A stretch of DNA of 64,000 bases from Neodiprion pinetum (taxonomy: Eukaryota > Arthropoda > Insecta > Hymenoptera > Diprionidae). The notes beneath the pieces are model-generated. The model was not told where the DNA came from and did not search any database. It saw nothing but the letters and a program-made list of their open reading frames with translations. Of this stretch, positions 12,801 to 26,750 are shown one piece after another; position 1 is the stretch's first letter, and the number at the start of each line of letters is the position of its first letter. Location: NCBI RefSeq assembly GCF_021155775.2, contig NC_060235.2, forward strand, positions 8,975,193 through 9,039,192, in the 5' to 3' direction. A program made the translations under genes and the position numbers.

Positions 12801-13860
12801 TATATTCTGATAGTGTTTAATATTAAATTCAAGTGTAAATTTTTTACCCAATATAGTGGAATTATAAAATTTTATTTTCAACTGAAGGATAACTTCAAAT
12901 ACCTCATACTGAATCCGCTGAAGAGGACAATATTACATAGAGAAAATAAATATTTAGTATTCTGAAACCATATTAATTTTGTTTCATACAGCGATCGCAA
13001 TCTAATTATGCGATACCAACGTATTTTACTAAAGAATGTTCAATGAATGGTATTTATAAATTGTTATCATTATCTAAAGTTTTATGATCAATGGCTATTT
13101 TTCAGTTTGTAAAGAAACTATGTATTTTTCAATGTTTCGTGATAGCAAAATACGATGTATCCACAGACCGTCTACAGGCGATTGTGTATCCCGTTTGTTG
13201 ATCTCTAAAAGTCACCTTGATTGTAAATTCATAGAAACGCAACAAGTGAAACCACTTACAGACGTCCTCAAGAGTTCACCCGGTTATATACTGTCCGTTG
13301 CTATTTGCGCCGTACAGAGTCGAATGAGTTGATGTCGTTTCTGAACAGTTGCTCTGTACCGCGCCTGAACACAACACTTGTTATCACTAATATCATAAAG
13401 TTTATAATATTCCCGTAAAATCTAAATCATTTTGCTATGATTATTATTTAACTGAAATCAGAATGAAAAGTTCGACTTGTGATGTCTCGTTTGTATATTA
13501 TTATGGTAATGTAATGGAAAATGCAGCCTTGTGTATGCAATGGATGATGACTGCAGTGAGCTAGTAGAATAAGGCCAGTTCAGCTTGACCAGGGTGACGA
13601 AATGGCGTTACTTGTATCGAAGCTGCTCAGAATCAGGTCATCAGTGGGTCCTCCCTGTGGCATGCAACAGATAACATTCTTCATTACTTTACTACATTGT
13701 ACCAAATCCTATATATTATTTCATGCGTCGTGACGTCACATGCTAATCGACATATTTATATACACATTATCATTACGTATTGGTGGCATACTCTACAGTT
13801 CTTCAAGCGCAAAATATTATACGTTGGCGATACCATTATTAACTTCGTACAATTTTGTAA
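9871..13860. other. AT-rich interval without recognised features
   Basis: Both strands hold only short open frames without domain-like composition. Nothing else stands out apart from small AT-rich runs such as the TA run near 11339. Confidence 0.5.
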
Positions 13861-13875
13861 ACTTACATTTACATT

Positions 13876-14170
13876 AGGAAGACTAGAGACCAGGAGACCG
13901 AACTCCTATCCAAGTCCGTAATTTGAAGTGGACCAATACATAGAAGGCCCTTGGCGGCGCTGTTAAGCGTACAATACTTGCGTAATCCGATACTGCGCAT
14001 CTCCACATTCATTTGTTTCAAAGTTAGGGGACAGACTCGAATTATTTTGAATCATTTGATTGCGCAGTACCGCATTGCGCAAGTATTCTGCGCTTAGTAT
14101 CGCTGCCAAGCGACTGCTATATACAAGCCTATCCCTACCACCCGAGTTTGGTCTCTTGGTCTCTAGTCCT
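13876..14170. repeat. Foldback element (MITE-like), about 295 bp
   Basis: The left arm starts AGGAAGACTAGAGACCAGGA and includes GGCGGCGCTGTTAAGCG and ACTTGCG. The right arm carries CGCAAGTATTCTGCGC, AGTATCGCTGCC and ends GTCTCTTGGTCTCTAGTCCT. The arms are imperfect reverse complements over about 110 bases each. No target-site duplication could be assigned. Confidence 0.75.
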
Positions 14171-16136
14171 TTTGATTCACACGTTACATTGATTCAGATT
14201 TGTCCAACAGGAGGTATCAAAATTGAGAACATGTAATTATGAGGACTTGATAAATGTAGATACCCAGATAGCAAAATGGTGGATTTTTTTAAGCAAGGGG
14301 CTTCTGTTTATCTGTTTAATTAGATGCGGCCCTCAATTGTTTCTGATGAACAATTTTGTAGCAAATTAGTGACAAGATGTGCTTTTGGTAACTGAGATTG
14401 ACAGCAATCAGACAGAAGACTGTTATTTGCTGTGAGCTATTACTCTTTCAATCTGTTACACTCAAGGTGCTTTGAATACGAGTACAACGTATAACTAAAA
14501 CTTCTTGCTCGAGAACACGAAGCTATTTGCATATTTGAAATATGAAGAGATAAACGGATTTAAATTTGCATTGATTGAATTATTTTCTGAATTGGTATTT
14601 CATCTGAAAAATAATTTATGAAATTCACCAACGAATCGTCTAGGGTGAATCTACCACTGTATATATATATCTATAAATTTCGTACAAGAAGAAAAGTGGA
14701 TAGCAAAAAATGTTAAGAAGTGCATAATCAGATTTGAAACTAAACGCCATTTTGATGACAATACGTTTCCCAAAATCACAGCAATTTTGGGACTTTCTTG
14801 CCAGAATTACCGAGGTTGCCAAAAATGTACGTGTTTTATTAAATAGTCTTTTTATATGAAGTAATCGTAAGGGTAAAATTGTATACATGTCTGTGAACTC
14901 TGAATTAATGTATCAAAGTGAGTCATGCTTTTTATCATTTCGTGCATTATGGAGTACAGATAACATTCAAAACTCAATCATGCTGGATGCATCTATGCCT
15001 TGGGTTTAAATCTAAAAATTCATATATCACGTAATCCAGAAGCTGTTTATTTTCATTATCATTCATACTTTCCCTTTGCCTAGAATTGCATTATGTTATC
15101 CACATATTTTACAAATTTAATTACAGGAGCTGATCATCATTAATATATATAATTAATATGTATAATAATGTGTTTGCATTAAGTTAAATATCGAGTATAT
15201 ATTAAGAGCTGCCCAAAACATGAAAATAAATAATAGGAAATGGAATTTTTAGCAACATTGAAGTGTGTTTGATAAAATGATTTTAAATGTTCAGCAAAAC
15301 AGGGTAATGATAGGTATACGATGTACAGAGCCATCACTAAGGCATTATTTGCGTTAGTCGAATAGAGAATAAAAAGTGCGCATAACTCTGAAAGCAGACT
15401 ATCAACAGAAATCAATGAATCAAAATTAATTACCATTAACATTGTATCGCTCTGTAGCATATAGTCATATTAGAATCTTCAATAAAATATTAATCCTCCA
15501 GTTGTTTAATACAAGTAAATAGTTACAAAACAGCTGCACGTCATCTCTGGCTGTGGCCATAAATACAGGATATTACCTATGTGCGTAACTCATCGATAGT
15601 GAATACATTCACTAATTTTATTATGATAGGTACAATTTGTACATTCGATACAGGCAAGGCAGTGGTGTTATGTCAGGAATAAATTCAGTGCTAAAGGTAT
15701 ATTAGAGTACAGAACATGCAAATAATATTTTAGTGTGACATTCCTGGATAACAAACAGGCTGGTGACAATTTTATTCAAATAAAATTCCATGACTCTTTC
15801 CTGACTTTCCGTGTCAAAAAATTCAGCATTCCCTGGCCTTATTTCACCAAATTTGTACAATGTTGGGCGGCTTATACGACAAAAAGATCCAGAAATTGTG
15901 CACCTTCAGTATATAAATTTTAATGGAGGAACACATAGTATTACTTCGTTTCAAACAAATATGTATAAACATAATATTACATTAATTTTAATATCACCGT
16001 GAATAATATATATAATTCAACAAAAGCAGAGTTGAAGTTTGAAAATAATTTATAAAAAAAAAGTACGTTTTTCTTTGTGGATCATCGTAATTCCCTGACT
16101 AATCCCGGTTTTTCCGAATTACTCGGTATGTCGCCA
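14171..16136. other. AT-rich interval without recognised features
   Basis: No gene, RNA gene or clear repeat was recognised on either strand. Confidence 0.5.
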
Positions 16137-16471
16137 CCCTGACTGTGAGAAACCGTAGATTACTTCATCACGAGATTGATTAATTTGTTATCATTGTTAT
16201 CCAACATGTGAATACCAGTTAATACGTAACAAATCACATGATAAATTATAAAGTATAGATTATGAGATAAAATACATAAAAAATCATAAAGCGAAATCCA
16301 TGATTCGACATATGATTTGTTATGTATTTTATTTTACAATCTATACTTCATGATTTATTGTATTATTTGCTATGTATTAAGTCGTATTCACATCTTAAAT
16401 TGCATCATAAAATACATCCGAATTTTGGTCATAACATTATGCGATTTATCATTCAATAATTTTCAGTAGGG
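16137..16471. repeat. Foldback element related to the one at 20522
   Basis: 16206-16297 and 16308-16393 are inverted: AATACCAGTTAATACGTAACAAAT on the left against TTTGCTATGTATTAAGTCGTATT on the right. The right end reads ATTTTCAGTAGGG, the same end as the 20522 element, and the inferred length (335 bp) is close to its 347 bp. The left end is degenerate and inferred. Confidence 0.6.
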
Positions 16472-18150
16472 TTGCCGTGAGAGAGTTAAATAATTGTCAC
16501 GTTGAACAACTTAAGACTTACACGATAATTTCACTTGGAAATATCAGGATTTTATAAATTACGAAGAAAATATGGATAATCGTAGTTTCTAAAGAAATAT
16601 TGAATAATAAAGTAAGGAAAAGATACATACAGAACGCGTCTGGTCGTGAGTCTGTTATAGATACTTGACAAGGTCGCTATGATATAAGGGCTCTGATCAA
16701 CGTCGCGCCAGATTTGAAATTAATAGTAGAAATCCAATCTGTAGAAGATGCGTATCGATATAAGAATAATACTGTTGATACACTTTTCGTAATATAAGCA
16801 GTCAATAGATTATCGAAAAGCATTGTACTATGTAGAGCAGAAACGGGCCAATGATTAGACAACGAAAAAAAGTGGCGGCGCTGCCACACTTCTAATTTCT
16901 CAGGAACGTAATACCGCGGAAATCGTGACAAACCTTATGATTTTTTCTTGGAATTCATTGTTAATCAGCACAATATTATTTATATCAAATTTATCATTCA
17001 TATTAATGTTGTTTGAATGAAAATTAGATATTTATTGACAATTTTACATAGGATCCGTGTTTGGCACCCACTTAATACGCTCCGTAGCAGGAGAACCACC
17101 TTAATGTAGGCAAAATCTAACGATCGCAACGATTTTAGTGACACTTTCATGGTTAGTTAATACAACCGAAAACTACACGCCTATGGATATCGATCATTCA
17201 ATAACGCATAAGGAATCTTTGAAACTATGCAATATTCTGCAATGAAATTTACGTAAACATGAATTATTGCCGGTAAAATGCATACTAAAAATTTTGTTCC
17301 AGTCATTTCCAGTGGCTCTTTAATCATCAAGCATCAACAGTGCTGAAGCATAACTTCGTCTTTACTTTGTTTCAGCCATTGAAATACTAGGTATGTTATT
17401 ATGAGTTTACGTAGTTGTAATACTCCATTATACATATAAACATGAAATTTGGAATATGAGCTTACGCATTCAAAATAATTTCCCCACTGATTGTATTAAA
17501 TCTTCGTAACCAGGACATATTTTTGTATGAAGTTCGCATGAACGGGAGTCTCGGCCAGTGCGATCATACATTAAACTAGAAATTTATGTAAAATCACCAC
17601 CATTTCTAAGATATTATAAATATCAAATAATGTTCAATTTGGAATAATTTACACAAAATATCTCAGGAAAAACCACCAAGCAATGGTCGATATCAATAGC
17701 TATCTTCTGTTGCGAAATCGAAAAATAAAGCTTAGCTTTTTCATTGTTAAATGATTTTAAATGTTGCAGATTATTTTTGCCTTTCGTATTTTTTACGTTG
17801 TTTTCAATTCAATTTTGAATTTTCGTTCCATGCTAGAACGATTTTTGATACCTTGCTTTTATTTTTTATCCTGTCAAGTTACATCATTGCAAAATCCTAA
17901 ATATCCATAAATGACTTGATCAATACAGCAATGTTTTACGATTTTCTTAAAACTTTATATAAATTGTATGTTCAATGCCAACACAGTAGCAGTAATCGTA
18001 TTTGCGATCAAGTGGTGATTATTTTTCACCCCTTTGTTGCTCTAATTATGCTGTAGAGCCAAAATGAACCTACATCACAAAAATCTTGCACACAAAAGTG
18101 AAACAATCACAAGTTACCTTATTCGCTGAATACGCAGAAGGGGTCGGAAG

Positions 18151-18627
18151 TTAAGAGGATGCTATAGTTGGTCTTTATAGACCATGTAAATTATAAAACC
18201 GTCATATGGTGATGGGGGAAAGGCTAAGTGACCATCATCATGCGTCTTCAGCAGACTTAAGAGGTTCAATAGAAACACCCTCATTCGCAAAAGGGACAAG
18301 AAAAACTGCCGAAAAACGCAGTTGTACAGTCTCGCACGCTACGCTTTATGTTACGACGGTTGGTAAAAATGTTACTTATCTACGCAACAATTGTGTTTAG
18401 AAATGTATTCCTGTGATTGAATTACCACTTATTACAGGAATACATTTTCCGGCCTTATTCTCGCTCTTGAAAAACCAAAGTTTTACGATATTTTTGTTCG
18501 GCATTGCGTGTAGAATTATGGTCACTGCAGCATTTTCACGTCAGTACTACGTAGGCTTTGATAATAGTTAAGTAAAAAAAGTGACACTTTCCTCTGTCGA
18601 TAAAGACTGACTATAACATCCTCTTAA
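18151..18627. mobile_element. piggyBac-like MITE with TTAA target duplication
   Basis: Left end TTAA then GAGGATGCTATAGTTGGTC; right end GACTGACTATAACATCCTC then TTAA. The inverted ends match over about 25 bases, and the flanking tetranucleotide TTAA is the target duplication typical of piggyBac-type transposition. An inner palindrome (AATGTATTCCTGT near 18399, ACAGGAATACATT near 18435) lies in the middle. There is no transposase, so it is non-autonomous. Confidence 0.75.
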
Positions 18628-18699
18628 GGAATGTATCTGCCAACTATATCACAGATCGGAGAATGATTTTTTAATGTTATCACATCAAATACCAGGAGC

Positions 18700-19380
18700 C
18701 GCCTTCACGTTACATACTTGTGCAAAAGTATAGTATATAATTTTATTTTGTTATTTAATTTCACGACAGATATTGGCAGTCAATTTTCACAGCTGCGTGA
18801 CTGGTTTTTGAAAAGTATTAGCAGTGTTTTTGCATCGTATTCTGTAACACTTCTAGAATGAGAATTTCATAAGAAACGTATATGTAAATGAAATGACAAA
18901 TATTCAGATGACGTAGACAATTATCGATAAGGAACAGAAAAGTAATTATTTTGGCATCTAACGGGCAGTTTTTAAACTTGCACGTGACTTGAGGATTTAT
19001 GAAAGATTCATACTCCACGGACACAAGACTGTTTCTGAGCTTTCTGATTGTTGAAAGTCTGCAGTCTTTCATGGTAAAGTTATGTAGGATAGTCACTCTG
19101 AAATTTTTACCTTCTTATAGAACTATAGAGTTTCGTGAAAACATTTCTTGCTTGTTGCCGCAAGTTTCTTCTACAGAAATTTCTCCAAATCTACATGGTA
19201 TTTTGAATTTTGTCAGCATACTTGTTTTCTCTGTATCTAGTTTTTGTGCACGTCAATTTTCTCGAGATGATTATAATTTTCCCTGGATTCTCATTTGGTT
19301 TTTCTCTTTCAAATAATTAGTTCTGAGGACATTTTTTACAAGTTTCAAGCATGTAAGCAGTGTTGTGTATCATTAGAATG
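18700..19380. other. AT-rich interval without recognised features
   Basis: Opposed short open frames at 18818-19096 (minus) and 18999-19316 (plus) overlap and show no domain or codon pattern that would support a gene. Confidence 0.5.
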
Positions 19381-19384
19381 AAGT

Positions 19385-19611
19385 TGAAGTTAGTAACGTT
19401 TAATGTTACGATGCATTTTTTTTTTTAGAAAAAGTCGTTATTTTCTTACTTAGAATGTTTTTGAATTCAGTAAACCGTAATAATACAATAAATGTGTGCA
19501 TATTTTGTCCATTTTACTCTCTTACAATTAGAATCATCTAGTAGTTGCAAGACAATGATTTATTCTGCAATTTTTTTTACACGTAAGTTACACTAACGTT
19601 ACTAACTACAA
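19385..19611. mobile_element. TAACGTTA-family MITE, copy 1
   Basis: The left end TGAAGTTAGTAACGTTTAATG and right end CACTAACGTTACTAACTACA are inverted. Internally it has AAAAAGTCGTTATTTTCTTAC, which recurs in the other copies. It is the longest of four related copies in the window. Confidence 0.75.
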
Positions 19612-20521
19612 TGTCACAGATTCAATTTATTTCGGTTTATATGTGCTGATTGAACTAATTGATATTTATACAGACAAAGTTAACACCGGATAAAAAAGAA
19701 GTTGAAAGTAATGAGTAATGATCCAGATAGTAGATTAGAGAATTGCTATTTTTGATTTGCAATGTAGGATTCTGTAGTCAAATAACATAAAATGTAAAGG
19801 TCAGAATTCGAGAGAAGTACCAAATAAAATGTAAGAAAATTCAAAGTTTCTCTTAAAAATGTGACAATAAAATCGAACGATGTTCAGAAATACCAAGCAA
19901 TTGCAAGATTTGGAATAAAAACGTAGAGGTTACGAGAGAAACTCAGTAATTTACAGTCTTCTGCAGAGGTATTCTGAAGAGTTGTGTAGAAAAATTTTCA
20001 ATGAAGATTTTCACCAGAGTTCCTCAAAAAGGTTTGACTGCTCTTCAGGCAAGGCGACTTAGGGGCACTTGAGTCCTTCCCCATAAGCAGCACCACGCCC
20101 CGCAGAACCTATAAACTAATGCTTTAGCTGCTGGTAGGTTCGTTTACTGTTTGAGAAACATATGGTCAAGCTGTCTCAAATAATGTAAAGGTCGTCTTAA
20201 GTAAAAGCTGTTCGTACGCAACAGTTTTTTAAAATTAATTTCGTAAATCCAACTATGGTCTTTCTATCTTGCAGATACAAATTTTTGTTGTCTCGCCCAT
20301 ATAAGAACTTGTTTGTAAGAGCTCATTTTAAACATTTTTTTTCCAGAAACGATGTGGTTAAATGTATTAAAAGTTATACATTTCCTCCAATAAAAATATC
20401 CCTATATTATTAAGTCTTCATCTTATAAACGACCAATCAATCCAACCTCTTTATAAGACTGTTTGTAAGATCCAAATTGCATATCGATTAATTTTAAAAT
20501 TCAGCGTTTGACTGTGTTTTA

Positions 20522-20868
20522 CCCTATTGAAAATATTTGTCTGTTAAATCATAAAATGTTTTGAAGCAATTCAGCGTGTGATTTATTACATGATTTATCT
20601 TGTACATTTCATAATCTATGTAAGATATTACACGACAGATTACAAAAGCACGAATCATCTGATATACTGGATCAAAATTCATATAATTCACTACATAGTT
20701 GATTATATTATTTTCGATCTATTATCTCTGGTGATTTGAGCTTTTGTAATTTATTACGTGATTTCTTATACTATTTTATCACATGTACAAAATAAATCAT
20801 GTAATAAATTACATGCTGAATTCTTTCAAAATGTTATATCATTTGACACATGAACATTTTCAGTAGGG
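20522..20868. mobile_element. TA-flanked foldback MITE, 347 bp
   Basis: The ends are CCCTATTGAAAATATTTGT and TGAACATTTTCAGTAGGG, each flanked by TA. Sub-terminal arms pair GCGTGTGATTTATTACATG with CATGTAATAAATTACATGC. TA duplication and short inverted ends suggest the Tc1/mariner superfamily. There is no coding capacity. Confidence 0.75.
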
Positions 20869-20899
20869 TAAGAATAATGAAACAAGGATGTTTAGATAA

Positions 20900-23700
20900 A
20901 AAGAGCGATGCTTCTTGACTATCTAAATTCATTTGACATTACTTGAAGCTGAAATGTATAACAAATGTGATTTAATACAGGGAGTTGAAATATTTTGAAC
21001 TATCAAAGTTTTATCGAGAAGTTGTAGGTGGAATAAATACAGTGAGAATTCCGTGCTGTGTGTTGAATGCTGTACTTTAGCACTCTTATTAGCACGAAGG
21101 GTACACTTGATCAAACCTTTGTGATATATACGTATACTTTAAGACGGAGGATAGACTCAAGCTTCACACAGATGAAGTAGCATGTTCACATAAAAAAAAG
21201 TGTTAACGTGTGTGTGAGATGTTACAAAATTACAGAATGTCAAAATGTGATTTTGATCAAATTAGTCTTGATTAATAACATATTAAAAATTCTCAGATCA
21301 TTGGACGAAAACGAAAAAGGTAATTAAGTACATGAAAATAAAGTATATGGCAATGTCAAAATGGTTAGAGATTAATATTATCATAGCATTGTCGCAGCAA
21401 CAATGATTCCACGGCTTGGGAACTTAACGTGTGCATAATTTTGAAATTGTGAGAGGAAAGTATAAAGAAAACTTGCGATTCGTAAAACGAATAAAACAAT
21501 GTGCCACCTACAATAAACATTCTGTCAATTTTCTAGTTAGTCTATAGTTCCCTGACTATCCCCAATTTTCTAGGTTCCTAATAATTTTGCATTAGACCTG
21601 AAGGAAAAAGAAATATCTAGAAATACACTTTATACGTTCTGTAAATAAAATTCGGATAACTAGTGTCAGAAGCAGTTTGTTATAACAGTGAAAAACATCT
21701 TTATTATATGCAAGAAACAAGCTATAAAACCATTTTGCAACGATTGGTAATAACGGTACATTGATAGACGAGTAGGTAAAGACAGTCAGCTCCGAGTATA
21801 TTTTAGTGACTCTCCAGTGCACTTTGCCTTCTTCTACTTATCACATAATACACCGTGAAGCTGTCTGTTTTCAATACTCCTCGATCAACAAGCTGTAACA
21901 GACGTGACTCTTGAAAGCTGCAGTCAAATCGAAAATTTGAAACTAATCTTACAGAGTAGAATCCCACCTTGGGAAGAAACTAAAAAATATACGTACACCA
22001 CGCAGTCTTTCTACAAATAACAATACCACCGTGTGTACTTTCAGAGCTGAAATCCTTACCTACTTCATCACAGGAAAAAAAAAAATTCAAGGTATTGTTT
22101 GATGAATAAGGAATGGGTATATTATCGCCATTCCAACCATAAACTAGCTTAATATTATATTATAAAGCAGAAAACAAAAAAGTATAGCATTATAAGCAAT
22201 ATCGTTTTAATATGGTAACCAAAGCTATTCAAAACTATGTGTATGCAGAAAAGATGTGAGATTAATGTTTAAAAAATTATATGAGTATATAAATTGTGAT
22301 CAACCATTGTAATATCAGACAAAACAATATGCACTATGACGAATGAAGTAGCCAACCATGAAGCCAAAGCTAGCAGTGGCAGTTAGCAGTTCAATGTGTT
22401 GATCTTCTAATGAATCAACGCACTGTAGTTTGAAGCTCAATATTTGAAAGAACAGTACGAGATTTAACACAATTTTCACTATTGATCTCTACTGCCTTAA
22501 TTTACTTAAAATCAACATGTTCGATTGTTAACTTTAGGTGCTATAGCTTTAGCTTCATCATTTGAATAATTAAGATTCACCTCGGTATAAGATATACGAA
22601 AAGCAAAGTAACTAACTGTAAATGTGATAATTCAGTAACGAATATACACATGGAAGCTGCCAATCAACTTTGAGGTACATAAATGCTTGAACTAGTTGCA
22701 GAGTTTGAGAAAATGAGGTCAATGTATTTCAATCATAAATTCAATTCAATCATATACAGCAGTACAGAAATTCAATGTGGTAAATTTAAATGCAAACATC
22801 AGTAGAAGTTAAGTGTATCCTCCAATAAAAAATTAAGAAAGATGAAAGAAAGCTGAGTTTTCAGGCCTAGGAGAGAAAATTACTCATAGGCTTCCAAATG
22901 CATTTGAATTTCAATATTTATGTACATGAATGGTGACAATGATAGATTATACTGTATGGTCAGTGAGTATATGTTCAATAATATTGTGTACTTCCAATAA
23001 TACAAACTAGTTGATGTTAATTGTCAAATAACTCGTAACATGTCAGATTTAATGTTGCTCAATAATTGCTGTTCTCCATTGTAATACCAGTAAAAGTCAA
23101 GTAATAAGTTATTGGCTCGTGTATAGAAGTGTTTCAAAAACATTCTGAAATCAAGTTTCAATGTTTTATCTGACAATTAATGCCTGAGAATATGCACTTC
23201 GAAAGAATAAAATTGAAATTCTATAACATGACTCGCATTTTATTGATTGAACTGCATCTAATGAATGAAATTAACGTTCATTCGTAAGATAATAGTTAAT
23301 AAGAGCTAATATGTTTAATAATATATTAATTATTTGATAATGACTATATTTTTACTTAGAATGTTAGAATAATCGATAAATAATTACCAAACAACAATAA
23401 CGAAACCAGTCTTGTAGATTTTATGTACACTGAAAGTACAACGACTTCCTATAGAAATTGTAAATACTATTTTACCTCCCGTCAGCACTTTATTACATAC
23501 ACTATCACTATAAGTTGTAGCATAACAGTGACCATTGATAGTCGTAATTATTAGCAATAATATACCAATTCCGATCGCAAAGTAATCTACCCAAATATGT
23601 GATAAGCAAGAAGAGCTCTAAAACCAACGAATTACAAAAACATATGTATAAAATATAATGTCGTATTACAAGTGTGGAAAGTATGCAGTTTCCGATGAGT
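20900..23700. other. AT-rich interval without recognised features
   Basis: No gene or clear repeat was seen on either strand. Short open frames lack protein-like composition. Confidence 0.45.
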
Positions 23701-23704
23701 GCGA

Positions 23705-23875
23705 GGTTTGCAGCGTGAGCCATAAAGTGAGTACTGCGTTCACAAGAATACAGGTGCGAATTTGGTGGCAAAAGCCAACGGCAAGTACTGCAATCGCAGT
23801 TCGCACGAATACTAATGTGATCGCAGTATGAGCCAAGGCGAGCGCTGTAATCACACGAGTCAGATATCCAATTTT
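23705..23875. repeat. Degenerate three-unit tandem repeat, period about 55-58 nt
   Basis: GCAGCGTGAGCC, GTGGCAAAAGCC and GCAGTATGAGCC start three successive units; each continues with an AAGTACTG/GAGTACTG/GAGCGCTG block and a CACAAGAAT/CACGAATA-like end. The block is clearly richer in G+C than its surroundings. Read on the minus strand it gives a hydrophobic repeating peptide, but nothing shows that it is translated. Confidence 0.5.
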
Positions 23876-23950
23876 TTCCAGCACCTGTAAAGGAAAGTTT
23901 GATTTCAGAAGGAACGAAGGTGTCATTGACAATGCGTAACATTACGCGGT

Positions 23951-24159
23951 TGAAGTTAGTAAAGTTACTTTAGCGATGGATGTTTAGGAAAAATTGTTAC
24001 TTCAATCCTTAGAATTGTCTGAAGTTCAGGTAGTAAATCGTAACAAAAAAAAAAAACATGTTCATATTTTGAAAAGCCAACTCTTCAGAAAGTCGTTATT
24101 AAATTGCACAACAACGATTTTTTCTATCATGGTTCGTTATGTTAACGTTACCAACTTCA
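23951..24159. mobile_element. TAACGTTA-family MITE, copy 2
   Basis: Starts TGAAGTTAGTAAAGTTAC and ends GTTAACGTTACCAACTTCA, with internal AGGAAAAATTGTTACTT and ATTTTTTCTATCATGGTT. The same order of blocks occurs in the copies at 19385, 41047 and 44477. Confidence 0.8.
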
Positions 24160-24199
24160 GCCTTGTGTAAAATTGGGGTTGAGTAATTAACGCTCAATG

Positions 24200-26700
24200 A
24201 CATAGTACGTAAGATTGCGTTATTCAGAAGTTTGCAAGTGCCACAGAAAGCCTTAATGTGTAAAATGAAGTATTTCAGTAGTTTTACAGCACTGACTGCA
24301 AGTTGGGCACTTTACACACGCTGCACGCTTTACAGGCAACAAAAATCGAACTTTCCAATCAGGCGTTGTAAGAAATATAATAAAGCCTCACATACTCATA
24401 ATGCCTTTTATGCGTACAAACATGTATTTCTATTTGTTACTGATTATTGACTTTTGATGAGGAAGATGGTATGATACATTATTGAATGAAAATTTGAAGA
24501 AAGTCAAAGATGACAGTTCTATATTATTATGTATTTATCTGTTGTAATCACCTCAGGATTAACTATTATTTATAATAGGCATCCATTAATATATGTACTA
24601 TAAATCAAAAATTAATAAAAATCTAACAATGCTATATCTACAATATTTTTTATTTGTTTAGAAGTTTCTTTCCCATATTTATTAAACAAAGTGAAGTTGC
24701 ACAAAAATTGTAATAAATACCAAGTATACAGTAAGAAATATACGGATAATATCGAATGAGAAAGACATTAGAGTGGAAAGTTGGAAGATTCAACAAATAC
24801 TTACAATTAAGGGTTACCGAGATGTTAGGTTTTCATTTTCACGAAAGATGTATTACTTTTGCAAAGTACTTTCAGATAAAGATTTAAGTCTTGATTTAGT
24901 AGCTCATCACAGATGAAATAAGTTAATTATAATATTATAAGAGAGTCGAGAATAGAGAAACATATTGAGCCTTCATGATGTGAAAGAAATTGCCTTCACG
25001 ATTGTACTGCGGAGATTGCTTTGTTTGGATTTGATATGCCATATTACGCAATTAAATGACGCGTGATTCAATCAAATATTAAAGCGATTTTTAATAAACT
25101 ATGCTATGAATGAAATTAAGCAACTGGATATTTGGATTCATTAGAAACTGGAATGAATTTGTTAGGTATTGCAATACCAGCAGTTGAATAACTCATATAT
25201 TTTTTTTTTTTTTGAATCATGTGAGAAATTGTAGAGTTAAACCACCTTCAATTTTAACTATGTGAAACATTACGAGTGTCATAGTGATTGTGTGTGGATG
25301 AAATTTCGTATACAATTCAATTTCAATGATTACTTCGAAACCTTTCGAATTTTTGAAATCATTGAGCAAGATGAAAATTATTTTTTAATCGTGATCACGG
25401 TTTTATCGATCAAATTTTTTAAAAGTGTAGGTACATTCTCAAATTTTTTATTTTCTTTTCATCATTTTTGATGCAATTTTTACGAGAAAAATAATGGTCT
25501 GTACACTCATGAAAACATACAGACACTCGTGATGTTGATAAACAAATGTCACATCGAATATTGGTATCAGATGAACAAAACTAAAATATGCATTGCACGA
25601 TTTTTTTTTATAGAAAAAATGAGAAAGCTCTCACATAATATACATCAAGAGTGTAGAAAATCAAAAGATAGATCCTAAAATTCCCAAGCATCTTGAAAAT
25701 TTCAGTTCGCGAAAGTAGTGTGGAATTCACAATACCTCATTTTGTTCAATCGTAGAATGGTTTGAAAGTTCTTCGAGTAATTACTGAAAACTTTTAATTA
25801 TTCATACATGAATTGTATGTGAAAATTTGTGTATCGACTGCTTCATTCAACTGAAAATGACGGTGGTCTATCTCTCCAAATTATGTGTATTTAGCAGATA
25901 TTACAGTGCATTAAAAGCGATTTGTACACAAACGACTCATGTTCAGGCTACACAAACAAATTAACATGAAATATCAAATACACATGGCAGCCCATATGAT
26001 TGGATACTATTTTGACAGCACAGGTTATCCAAAACTATTTGATAGAACACGATGACGGCCCAGTGCTGAGAAGCAGAGCATCATATCTTAGAATAAGTTT
26101 GTTGAAAATAGATTAAAGAATACATGGTACCAATAAATGCTTATCAAACACTGTAAACAAGTAAAGAAGTTTGCACTTTGTTTTTTGCAAGTTACTTGTT
26201 GTCATTGCTATGAAAAGTTAGTATGACGTTTATGGACGTGATGATGAAATCTTGAAAATTTCTCATGAATAACCGATAGTTCAAAGACAGCTGAATTTCT
26301 CTATCAAATTAAAGTTTCTTTGATAAACTCTATACTGCACAATTTTCAATTCGTTAATGTGCTCCTTAGTTTTAGTACCATATATCGAAGGTAAGTGCTG
26401 CGAAAAAAATCTGTAAAACATACTTTGCTCAGTGATTCATTCTTAAAATACAGCGGTACCATTTTCGTTTTCTTACGAGAATTTACTAACAGTCTCTGAT
26501 ATTCTGCGGTATTGGTATTAGCTGGTGGAGCATTGGTATTCAAGTAGTGAAGGTTCGAATGATCTACTAGAGTCTGTTGTAAGCCACTGGTGCTAATTTC
26601 ATTAGTAATAGGTATTGGGAGTTGTGTGACATTTTTTCAATAAATGTTTTGCATTGAATTCAAATCACTGATAGTTTTTTCGGGATGTGACCTCTCATGA
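24200..26700. other. AT-rich interval without recognised features
   Basis: No convincing coding region, RNA gene or inverted repeat was found. Confidence 0.45.
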
Positions 26701-26750
26701 ATGTATTGGGTAGATACGCGGCTAGTACCGAAAACTTGAAGATGGAAGTT

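Noticed and set aside
23508..23942. 144-codon open frame on the minus strand
   Set aside because: Cysteine- and leucine-rich without pattern, and it contains the degenerate tandem repeat. No homology recognised.
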